NCBI GenBank assembly: GCA_016763715.1
Contig: JAESTG010000256.1
Coordinates: 1-8,843, forward strand
From: Flavobacteriaceae bacterium
GTDB taxonomy: Bacteria > Bacteroidota > Bacteroidia > Flavobacteriales > Flavobacteriaceae
DNA length: 8,843 nucleotides
Direction of reading: 5' to 3'
Each line of letters begins with the position of its first letter. The first letter of the stretch is position 1. The position numbers and the translations under genes are program-made. Below are positions 1 to 6,150 of the stretch, piece after piece. The notes beneath the pieces were generated by a model. It was given only the letters and a program-made list of their open reading frames with translations, did not search any database and had not been told where the DNA came from.

Positions 1-395
1 TCTTGTTTTGAAACAACCAGGGGCTCCACTCCCGTTGGAAATGATGGAACACGATCTACTGCATTCTTTATTTCCAAGAGCATAAAATCGATATTCTTTC
101 CTTTTTCGATTTCTACATTTATATTACCACTGTTTTCTCTTGAGGTAGATGTAACACGTTGAACACCATTTAACCCTTTAAGGTTATCTTCTATTTTCAG
201 AATAATTCCTTCTTCAACTTCTTGAGGAGAAGCTCCAGGGTAAATGACATTTATGTTGATATTCTTGGAATCTACAAGTGGAAAGAAAGAAGATTTTAGA
301 GAAATTGCTCCAAATATTCCGAAAACCACAAACGTAAGTACGATCACATTAACTGCGACATGGTATTTTATAAAGTATTCTATAATCTTACGCAT
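1..395 (-). CDS. RND efflux permease, N-terminal part (cut by window edge)
   Basis: This is the first 131 codons of an inner-membrane RND transporter of the AcrB/MexB type, which uses the proton gradient to expel substrates through an adaptor and an outer-membrane channel. I translated it by hand from the ATG at 395. A short cytoplasmic amphipathic start (MRKIIEYFIKYH) is followed by transmembrane helix 1 (about residues 13-33). After it comes the start of the periplasmic porter domain, with the family-typical YPGASPQEVEEGI, a GVQRVTS segment and an alternating-valine strand. The start lies one base after the adaptor stop (TAA-C-ATG), so the two genes are co-transcribed and probably translationally coupled. 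The remaining roughly 900 residues expected for the family lie outside the window. The substrate cannot be told from this part; a metal-type RND pump is not excluded. Confidence 0.93.
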   Translation of the reverse strand, partial: MRKIIEYFIKYHVAVNVIVLTFVVFGIFGAISLKSSFFPLVDSKNININVIYPGASPQEVEEGIILKIEDNLKGLNGVQRVTSTSRENSGNINVEIEKGKNIDFMLLEIKNAVDRVPSFPTGVEPLVVSKQ

Positions 396-396
396 G

Positions 397-1530
397 TTAC
401 TCTTGTTGTGACTTGGACTTATTTTGCTGATATACTTTAACTAGCATTCCTGCATATGCCCCAGGAACTGGTTTGCTAACAATAACCGTCCCCTCAGGAA
501 CACCTTTTACAACCACTTCTTTTTCTGAAAAATAAACTGGTTTTACATCTATAACATCCAATATTGAATCACGTACCGTAAAAAGTTGTCCATTTGGTTG
601 TAATAGACTTCGTGAGATGGAAATGGCATTGGTTTCTTCCTTTACCTGCAGTACGGCCTCTAAATAAACACCTTCACGCAAGTTCTTATCTCTCACTTCA
701 ATATAGGCATTGATTGTTTGTGATGCTTGATTTATATTTCCATTAACACGAGACACTTTTCCCATATAAAACTTCTCATTGTCTAAAGTGGTAAGTTTAA
801 CCTCGTTTCCCACTTCCAATAAATCAGCGTAGGTTTTACTTATGGCAACCTCTAGTTCGTATACACTTGTATCTATAAACTCTCCTAACTTCTGACCAGG
901 ACGAACAAGAGTTCCTTCAGTAACTAAACTTTCTGTCAGTATTCCTGTAAAAGGTGCCGTAATACGATACTTAGACAATCGCTGCTCCAAGTTTTTCACA
1001 TTGTAATAATTAGTTAGGATATTTCGTCCAGAGATAAAATAACGCTCTTTTTCTGAAGTCATCTCAGGCAAAACTGGAGTCGTTTTATTAATATCAAAAC
1101 CATTGAGGTAATCTTGCCACTTTGTGAAAACTTCAGGGTAATCCAACCTCAAATCGGGCATAATAGCCGTAATTTGATTATACAATGCACTTTTCTGAGA
1201 TTGCACTGAAGCGTAATATTCAGCATTGTTCAATCTAAGCAAGCTTTCCCCCTTGGTATATGTTTGACCTGGTTTAAATAACTTCCCCCCTTGTTGGAAA
1301 ACACCTTGAACTTCAGAAAAAATCTCCAGCCTCCGTTGGGCAACCAAATTTCCATTTGCAGAAATATCAATAGGTACCGTCCCATTTGTCACGGTATCTA
1401 CAAATACTGTTTTAATTACTTTTTTTGGTTTAGGCCGTACCCTTTGATTACCTGCTACTATTGCTTTTGAGGCAAAAAAAGCACCCGTAATAAGTAGGAT
1501 GCCGAGCATGGAAAGTATTACTTTTCGCAT
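397..1530 (-). CDS. RND efflux periplasmic adaptor (membrane fusion protein)
   Basis: A 377-residue adaptor that links the RND permease to a TolC-like outer-membrane channel. It has one N-terminal membrane anchor (about residues 4-24) and no lipobox cysteine, so it is anchored by the helix rather than by lipid. A first lipoyl half (about 65-100, with EVQGVF and GQTYTKGESLLRL) is followed by an alpha-helical hairpin (about 103-187). The second lipoyl half (about 188-222) carries the hallmark YRITAPFTG (188-196) and EGTLVRPGQ. A beta-barrel and membrane-proximal domain fill the rest, ending in a lysine- and glutamine-rich tail. The hairpin region is irregular, with prolines at 125, 132, 152 and 155, so it is probably short. 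The permease follows after one base. No outer-membrane factor or regulator lies between it and the upstream ABC-F gene; these parts may lie beyond the window. Confidence 0.92.
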   Translation of the reverse strand: MRKVILSMLGILLITGAFFASKAIVAGNQRVRPKPKKVIKTVFVDTVTNGTVPIDISANGNLVAQRRLEIFSEVQGVFQQGGKLFKPGQTYTKGESLLRLNNAEYYASVQSQKSALYNQITAIMPDLRLDYPEVFTKWQDYLNGFDINKTTPVLPEMTSEKERYFISGRNILTNYYNVKNLEQRLSKYRITAPFTGILTESLVTEGTLVRPGQKLGEFIDTSVYELEVAISKTYADLLEVGNEVKLTTLDNEKFYMGKVSRVNGNINQASQTINAYIEVRDKNLREGVYLEAVLQVKEETNAISISRSLLQPNGQLFTVRDSILDVIDVKPVYFSEKEVVVKGVPEGTVIVSKPVPGAYAGMLVKVYQQNKSKSQQE

Positions 1531-1560
1531 TTATTTTGGCATTGATGGTTTCCATGGCAT
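1531..1560 (-). other. Possible 9-codon leader ORF before the adaptor gene
   Basis: An ATG at 1560 opens a 9-codon frame (MPWKPSMPK) whose TAA stop directly abuts the ATG of the adaptor gene at 1530. It sits a few bases downstream of the TAGCTTTG candidate promoter element, so it would be the first frame on the transcript. The arrangement would permit translational coupling. Such a short ORF can arise by chance, and there is no Shine-Dalgarno sequence to support it. Confidence 0.25.
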
Positions 1561-1573
1561 TATAGCCAAGAAG

Positions 1574-1581
1574 CAAAGCTA
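1574..1581 (-). promoter_or_regulatory. Candidate -7 promoter element for the efflux operon
   Basis: On the minus strand the bases read TAGCTTTG, an exact match to the Bacteroidetes -7 consensus TAnnTTTG. It is 44 bases before the adaptor start, which would give a leader of about 40 bases. No convincing TTG-type -33 element is visible at the usual spacing. The call therefore rests on one 8-base match and on its position in the 142-base gap after the ABC-F gene. Confidence 0.4.
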
Positions 1582-1672
1582 ACAATGATGACTAAGTAAG
1601 GGTGTTAATTCTGTCTTAAAAAACAAATTATTCTAAATCAAACTAATAGATGAAATTCACTCATTAAACACA

Positions 1673-3589
1673 TTAGGAAAGGGACTCTAACTTCTCTGTC
1701 ACTTCCTCCCATTGCTCCATTAGGTACTCCAATTCTTTCTTTTTCTGCTGGTAAGTGTCAAAAAAGTTGGGTTTGGCAATCGTCTCTTCGTAGTTGACTG
1801 AAAGCTGTGTATCTATTTCTTTTATTTCACGCTCCAACTTATTAATATTAGCTTCGGCTTTACTTAATTTATTCTGAAGTGATTTTAGTTTCTTTTGTTG
1901 CTCATAGCCTTGTTTGCCACTAGCAACACCTTTCTTTTCTTCGGAAACAACCTTCGTTCTCTTTTCAGCTTCTCTTAAATTTTGAAGATTTCGTTGCGCT
2001 AAGAAATATTCAATATCACCTAAATATTCTCTAATCTTTTGATCTTTGAATTCATAAACCTTATTTGTTAAACCCTGCAAGAAATCTCTATCGTGAGAGA
2101 TTAAAATTAACGTACCCTGAAACTTGGTCAACGCCCTCTTAAGGACATTCTTTGATTTGATGTCAAGGTGATTGGTTGGCTCATCCATTACCAAAACATT
2201 AAAGGGTTGTAGGAGTAATTTTGCCAAAGCCAACCGGTTTCGTTCGCCTCCAGAAAGTACTCGCACATACTTATCTACTTCTTCTCCTCTGAACAAAAAT
2301 GCTCCTAAAATATCACGAACTCTTGGGCGTGTTTTCTCATCGGCAGCATCAATCATAGTATCTTCCACAGTCTTACTTCCGTCAAGATAATCGGCCTGAT
2401 TTTGAGCAAAATATCCAATTTGCACATTATGACCCAACTCCACTTTTCCTTCATAAGAAACATCTCCAACAATCATCTTTGCCAAGGTAGATTTTCCTTG
2501 TCCATTTTGCCCCACAAAGGCAATTTTACTATCACGTTCCACCAACAAATTTACATTAGTTAACACATGATTGTCTCCGTAGCTTTTGGAAGCTCTTTCG
2601 GTAGAAATTACCACTTTACCAGGCATCACCGACATTGGAAAACGAAGCGTCATCACCGAGTTATCGTCTTCATCTACTTCAATACGATCTATTTTGTCTA
2701 ACTTTTTAATCAGTGACTGAGCCATGGTAGCCTTACTAGCCTTGGCTCGAAACTTCTCAATAAGCTTTTCCGTTTGTTCTATTTGCTTTTGTTGATTCTT
2801 TTGAGTTGCTAACTGCTGCTCTCTTAGTTCTTGGCGAAGTATTAGATATTTTGAATAAGGTTTAGGATAGTCATAAATTTTCCCAAGAGAAATTTCGATA
2901 GTCCTGTTTGTCACATTGTCAAGAAACATTTTATCGTGAGAAACCAGCACCACCGCTCCCGAGTAATTTTTCAGAAAATCTTCCAACCACAAAATAGACT
3001 CGATATCAAGGTGGTTAGTTGGTTCATCGAGCAATAGAATATCATTATTCTGAAGTAATAGTTTTGCCAATTCAATACGCATACGCCATCCACCAGAAAA
3101 AGTTTCAGTTACTTTATTAAAGTCTTTTCGCTGAAAACCTAATCCTTGTAAAATTCGTTCCGTCTCTCCTTGATAGTTATAGCCCCCATGAATTTCATAC
3201 TGATGCTGCACTTCATTTAAATCGACCATGAGTTTATGATAACTATCACTCTCATAATCGGTCCGTTCTGCTAATTCAATATTAATTTGTTCGAGCTGCT
3301 TTTCTAATTTTTTGATTTCAACAAAAGCCTCATAGGATTCTTCTAATACAGTACGTCCTTTGGTAAAGTCGATATCCTGCTTTAAAAAACCAATGGATAT
3401 ATCCTTATCGGTAGCAATGGACCCCTCATCATACTCCTGTTCGCCAGAGATGATGCGCAATAAGGTTGACTTTCCGGCACCGTTTTTACCTACCAACCCT
3501 ACCCTATTTCCGGGTGTGAGCATAAATGTGATACCTTCAAATAAGTATTCACCTTGAAAAGAAACGGATAAATTATGGATGTTTAGCAT
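1673..3589 (-). CDS. ABC-F family ATPase (ribosome-associated, YheS/Uup-like)
   Basis: A 638-residue soluble protein with two ABC nucleotide-binding domains and no membrane segments. It therefore belongs to the ABC-F translation factors or ribosome protection proteins rather than to transporters. NBD1 has Walker A GKNGAGKST (34-42), signature FSGGW (164-168), Walker B ending DEPTNHLD (188-195) and the switch SHD (217-219). The charged linker (about 235-325) includes an FRAKASKATMAQS segment (280-292) that resembles the P-site tRNA-interacting motif. NBD2 has Walker A GQNGQGKST (360-368), signature LSGGE (445-449) and DEPTNHLD (469-476). A lysine- and glutamate-rich C-terminal coiled coil covers about 565-638. 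The length is near that of E. coli YheS (637) and Uup (635). All catalytic residues are present. Antibiotic protection as opposed to a housekeeping role cannot be decided; the ordinary context favours housekeeping. It is divergent from the DUF983 gene, with starts very close together. Confidence 0.95.
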   Translation of the reverse strand: MLNIHNLSVSFQGEYLFEGITFMLTPGNRVGLVGKNGAGKSTLLRIISGEQEYDEGSIATDKDISIGFLKQDIDFTKGRTVLEESYEAFVEIKKLEKQLEQINIELAERTDYESDSYHKLMVDLNEVQHQYEIHGGYNYQGETERILQGLGFQRKDFNKVTETFSGGWRMRIELAKLLLQNNDILLLDEPTNHLDIESILWLEDFLKNYSGAVVLVSHDKMFLDNVTNRTIEISLGKIYDYPKPYSKYLILRQELREQQLATQKNQQKQIEQTEKLIEKFRAKASKATMAQSLIKKLDKIDRIEVDEDDNSVMTLRFPMSVMPGKVVISTERASKSYGDNHVLTNVNLLVERDSKIAFVGQNGQGKSTLAKMIVGDVSYEGKVELGHNVQIGYFAQNQADYLDGSKTVEDTMIDAADEKTRPRVRDILGAFLFRGEEVDKYVRVLSGGERNRLALAKLLLQPFNVLVMDEPTNHLDIKSKNVLKRALTKFQGTLILISHDRDFLQGLTNKVYEFKDQKIREYLGDIEYFLAQRNLQNLREAEKRTKVVSEEKKGVASGKQGYEQQKKLKSLQNKLSKAEANINKLEREIKEIDTQLSVNYEETIAKPNFFDTYQQKKKELEYLMEQWEEVTEKLESLS

Positions 3590-3610
3590 GTACCTAACTC
3601 ATATTTTGTG

Positions 3611-3618
3611 CAAAGATG
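3611..3618 (-). promoter_or_regulatory. Candidate -7 element for the ABC-F gene
   Basis: The minus strand reads CATCTTTG followed by CA. This is one mismatch from TAnnTTTG and close to the TATCTTTGCA form often seen in flavobacterial promoters. It lies 21 bases before the ABC-F ATG and is the only such element in the gap. No good -33 box stands at 19-21 bases; a TTTG lies about 15 bases upstream. It is nearly back to back with the plus-strand element at 3621-3628. Confidence 0.35.
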
Positions 3619-3620
3619 CT

Positions 3621-3628
3621 TAATTTTG
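3621..3628 (+). promoter_or_regulatory. Candidate -7 element for the DUF983 gene
   Basis: The plus strand reads TAATTTTG, an exact match to TAnnTTTG. It lies 20 bases before the ATG at 3649 but downstream of the ATG at 3616. If it is the promoter, the upstream ATG is not transcribed and 3649 is the true start. A TTTG at 3605-3608 is only 12 bases upstream, too close to be a normal -33 element, so support is partial. Confidence 0.42.
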
Positions 3629-3648
3629 TCACACAAAAAAAACCGTTT

Positions 3649-4029
3649 ATGGGATTCTTGAAAGGCCGTAAAATTTACAGCATCGTAACTAGCAAATGCC
3701 CCGTTTGTCACACTGGGAAAATGTTTCAAAATCCCAACCCTTATCATTTTTCAGAAACTCTTAAAATGAACGAGCGATGTCCACATTGCAATACAAAATT
3801 TAAAATTGAACCTTCTTTTTTTTATGGCGCCATGTATGTGAGTTATCCCGTGGGTATCACTTTTGCAGGAATTGCTTTTGCAATTTGCTATTTTTTGTTA
3901 GACTTGGGTCGTCTATACAGCTTCATCGCTATAGCCGTTGTAATGCTACTTTTACTACCAATCACTTTGCGGTTATCTCGAAATATCTGGATTAATTTGT
4001 TTTTTAAATTTGATCAAACGAAAGTATAA
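3649..4029 (+). CDS. DUF983 family membrane protein with zinc ribbon
   Basis: A small inner-membrane protein of unknown function, 126 residues from this start. Two CxxC pairs (KCPVCH near the N-terminus and RCPHCN about 30 residues later) form a probable zinc ribbon in the cytosol. They are followed by two transmembrane helices (the first in the stretch after YGAMYVSYPVG, the second rich in Val, Leu and Ile) and a short charged tail. This is the usual DUF983 layout. An ATG at 3616 would add 11 residues. I prefer 3649 because the protein then begins MGFLKGRKIYSI, as I recall for family members, and because the best promoter match lies between the two ATGs. It is the only plus-strand gene here and converges on the oxidoreductase with an 8-base gap. 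Confidence 0.85.
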   Translation: MGFLKGRKIYSIVTSKCPVCHTGKMFQNPNPYHFSETLKMNERCPHCNTKFKIEPSFFYGAMYVSYPVGITFAGIAFAICYFLLDLGRLYSFIAIAVVMLLLLPITLRLSRNIWINLFFKFDQTKV

Positions 4030-4037
4030 TTAAGCAT

Positions 4038-5114
4038 CTATTTTACAAATCGTTGGATATTCACATCATCTGGAAGGGGGGTTTGACCCTCAACAAAATC
4101 ATATAATTGCTTGGAAAGTAATGGAGCCATTCCCAATCCTCGTGTCCCAAGACCGTTAAAGAAAAGCAGTTGTTTATGAGCAATAGAACCCAAAAGAGGT
4201 CTTCGGTCTTTAACCGTGGGTCGCATCCCAGCCATTTGATCTACTATTTCAAAAGGACAGTGAATTAATTTACGAACCGATGCTACCAATTGAGTTTCCC
4301 CTTCCATAGTGATTTCAGGAGTGCGGCTATCGTGGTCAAATGTAGCTCCCGCCTTATAAAGGTCATTTCTCAAAGGGATAATGAAAATAGACCCTTTTAA
4401 AATGCTTTTTAAGCGTAATTGAGGTGCTTTAAACACGATGTACTCCCCTTTCTTCGGAATAAGACAATCTATGTTAAAATAGGGGTTATTCACAGCTGCA
4501 GCACCCTCTGAAAATATTATTTTACCTGCCTTGTAGTTTTTATACTGAATAGAATGTGATTCATTCACGTCTGTTTCACTAGAGACTCCTTGATCCAATT
4601 TGATTAATTCATAATCGAATTTCTCTGAAATGAGTTGTTCCTTCCGAAGTAAATCTTCACTATACGCTTCAATCAAAAGAAGTGTGTCAATTTTAAATAC
4701 CTCATTTACTTTTCCAAAACCAAAAGGCGCTTCTATAAATGGGTTATCATTTTTTATTAATTCCGAAGAAAGAAAGGTAGCTAAATTGGTTTTATCACTA
4801 GCGACCAACCAATCATTTTGCTCTTTTACATTATTAAAAACACGTTGAAGTGAGACGTTCTGTAAAAAATCTACTTCAAGGCGCTTTGAAATTTGGTGAT
4901 AGAAAGGATAGGCTTCGGCATGAAATTGAGAAAGGTTCCAAATGGGAGTAAAACGTTTAAGCACTACTGGGTTCACCACACCCCCGGCCGTTTTAGTAGC
5001 ACAAGTAAAGGAGGCTTCGAAGACTACAAAACTTTTCCCTTCTTGTCTCAATCGTTCACAGAAAGCAAGTCCAGCAATCCCCAATCCAACAACTATATAA
5101 TCTACTTCTTTCAC
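4038..5114 (-). CDS. FAD-dependent oxidoreductase, DAO family (MnmC oxidase-like)
   Basis: A 358-residue flavoprotein of the D-amino-acid oxidase fold, probably oxidising an amine or amino-acid-like substrate. The N-terminal Rossmann motif GLGIAG (10-15) is followed by Glu33 at the end of the second strand, as expected for FAD ribose binding. Then come TAGGVVNP, a mid-protein substrate-domain region, GMRPTVKDRRPLLG (296-309) and the C-terminal FAD-binding segment NGLGTRGLGMAPL (320-332). This last motif resembles the C-terminal oxidase half of the tRNA-modifying enzyme MnmC more than glycine oxidase ThiO. A stand-alone MnmC2-like role is an inference. The start is GTG at 5114: an in-frame TAG lies upstream at 5133-5135, there is no upstream ATG, and the first beta strand starts at residue 4. 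It follows gldN but is separated from it by a strong terminator. Confidence 0.87.
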   Translation of the reverse strand: MKEVDYIVVGLGIAGLAFCERLRQEGKSFVVFEASFTCATKTAGGVVNPVVLKRFTPIWNLSQFHAEAYPFYHQISKRLEVDFLQNVSLQRVFNNVKEQNDWLVASDKTNLATFLSSELIKNDNPFIEAPFGFGKVNEVFKIDTLLLIEAYSEDLLRKEQLISEKFDYELIKLDQGVSSETDVNESHSIQYKNYKAGKIIFSEGAAAVNNPYFNIDCLIPKKGEYIVFKAPQLRLKSILKGSIFIIPLRNDLYKAGATFDHDSRTPEITMEGETQLVASVRKLIHCPFEIVDQMAGMRPTVKDRRPLLGSIAHKQLLFFNGLGTRGLGMAPLLSKQLYDFVEGQTPLPDDVNIQRFVK

Positions 5115-5118
5115 CCAA

Positions 5119-5126
5119 CAAATATA
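5119..5126 (-). promoter_or_regulatory. Candidate -7 element for the oxidoreductase gene
   Basis: The minus strand reads TATATTTG, an exact TAnnTTTG match, ending only 4 bases before the GTG start at 5114. Transcription would begin at or next to the start codon, giving a leaderless or nearly leaderless message. No clear -33 TTG at 19-21 bases was found. Its place between the gldN terminator and the gene suggests independent transcription from the gld operon. Confidence 0.4.
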
Positions 5127-5174
5127 CTTTAACTATATCAATAAAAAGTTTATTCCACAGACAGTACATAGACT

Positions 5175-5210
5175 AAAAAACCCTCCGAAGCATAAAGCTA
5201 AGGAGGGTTT
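5175..5210 (-). terminator. Rho-independent terminator after gldN
   Basis: Read on the minus strand, AAACCCTCC and GGAGGGTTT form a perfect 9-bp stem (5202-5210 with 5178-5186). Inside it are a 2x2 internal mismatch, a 3-bp AGC/GCT stem and a 5-base loop. The descending arm runs into six T residues (5180-5175). It starts 22 bases after the gldN stop and so ends the gldKLMN transcript. In the plus direction the tail is a poor U-tract and no plus-strand gene leads into it. Confidence 0.92.
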
Positions 5211-5232
5211 CTATATTATATATTAGGAAACT

Positions 5233-6132
5233 TTAGTAGTTCCACATGTCTATTTCGATATTACGAATTACCTCGCGAATACGATCAGATTCTAAGAGTT
5301 GCATCAAAGCATTATCATTAATATAATCTGCAACACCACGGTCACCTTGAACGTTATCTTCTTGATAAACCACACCATGAAATCTACGAGAGTTCAATAA
5401 GTGATCGTAAGAAATTGGCATCGATGTATTTTTACGATTGAAAGCTTTAGCTTCATGTAGTATCTTTCTTGCCTCTGGAAACCATATCCAAAACAACTCT
5501 ACTGATGAATCTGCTCCATCATCTTCAAAAGCTTTGGAACGTGCTTCATTTGCCATAGGACAAATACCCATCATACGATACCTTAATTCACCTTGACGCT
5601 TGTCCATATACCAGATTCCACGAATCTTCCAAGCCTCAATATCACCAGCATCCAACGTAAACTTACGAATGTATTCTGGATCAACTTTACCTTCGGCATT
5701 AAATTGCTCAATACCTAAATCGGTAGTATCGCTATACACCAAAGATGCTTCAATATCCTGTAAGGTTCTTTTTTCCGTGAAATAAGAATCGGCATATACA
5801 TGTTCGATTTTTCCATCCTTAATCCCTTTTACCAAAACATCGTATAAAGAACGTCTTTCAGCTCCAATGTTGTTGGTGTCAATTGGGTAATACAATGGAA
5901 AATTTACTCTTTCATCAAGATCAATAAGCTCCCAAGTGGTTTTAGACCAAAGAACATCACGCTCGTCAACATAGCCGTAAGGTAACGGCTCATCGTTATC
6001 GTAAGCAATTTGTGCTTCTGTTTTAATTCCAATTTCCTGAGGGGTCTTAGCGTTAAGTATGTTAATTTGTGCTGTTGCACCCACACCTATCATAAGACCT
6101 ATTCCACATATAACAACGTTTCTCACATTCAT
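5233..6132 (-). CDS. gldN: Gliding motility / T9SS ring protein GldN (PorN)
   Basis: A 299-residue exported protein that, with the lipoprotein GldK, forms the large periplasmic ring of the type IX secretion system under the outer membrane; it contacts the periplasmic part of GldM. The N-terminus is a classical signal peptide (hydrophobic residues 5-18) with probable cleavage after ATA at residue 21, before Gln22. The mature part holds family-typical segments such as YVDERDVLWSKTTWELIDLD, FPLYYPID, GICPMANEA and FWIWFPEAR. It starts 18 bases after the gldM stop, as the last gene of gldKLMN, and is followed at once by the terminator. Only one copy is present; the gldO paralogue that follows gldN in Flavobacterium johnsoniae is absent here. 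Confidence 0.95.
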   Translation of the reverse strand: MNVRNVVICGIGLMIGVGATAQINILNAKTPQEIGIKTEAQIAYDNDEPLPYGYVDERDVLWSKTTWELIDLDERVNFPLYYPIDTNNIGAERRSLYDVLVKGIKDGKIEHVYADSYFTEKRTLQDIEASLVYSDTTDLGIEQFNAEGKVDPEYIRKFTLDAGDIEAWKIRGIWYMDKRQGELRYRMMGICPMANEARSKAFEDDGADSSVELFWIWFPEARKILHEAKAFNRKNTSMPISYDHLLNSRRFHGVVYQEDNVQGDRGVADYINDNALMQLLESDRIREVIRNIEIDMWNY

Positions 6133-6150
6133 AAAACGAAATTTTTACTT

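Noticed and set aside
1615..1630. T-rich run after the ABC-F gene as a terminator
   Set aside because: On the minus strand there is a run of six T about 50 bases after the stop, but no stable GC-containing stem precedes it.
2172..2390. Plus-strand open frame opposite the ABC-F gene
   Set aside because: It lies wholly antisense to NBD2 motifs of a strong gene, its translation is serine- and arginine-rich with no recognisable motif, and no promoter precedes it.
3616..3648. Eleven-residue N-terminal extension of the DUF983 protein
   Set aside because: An exact -7 promoter element sits inside it and the family-like start MGFLKGRKIYSI begins at 3649; it is kept only as an alternative.
4893..5132. 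Plus-strand open frame opposite the oxidoreductase start
   Set aside because: It is antisense to the conserved FAD-binding N-terminus and the translation resembles no family; it is a shadow frame.
5904..6086. Second minus-strand frame inside gldN
   Set aside because: It is an out-of-frame reading of the gldN 5' part, which itself encodes a signal peptide and conserved GldN segments.
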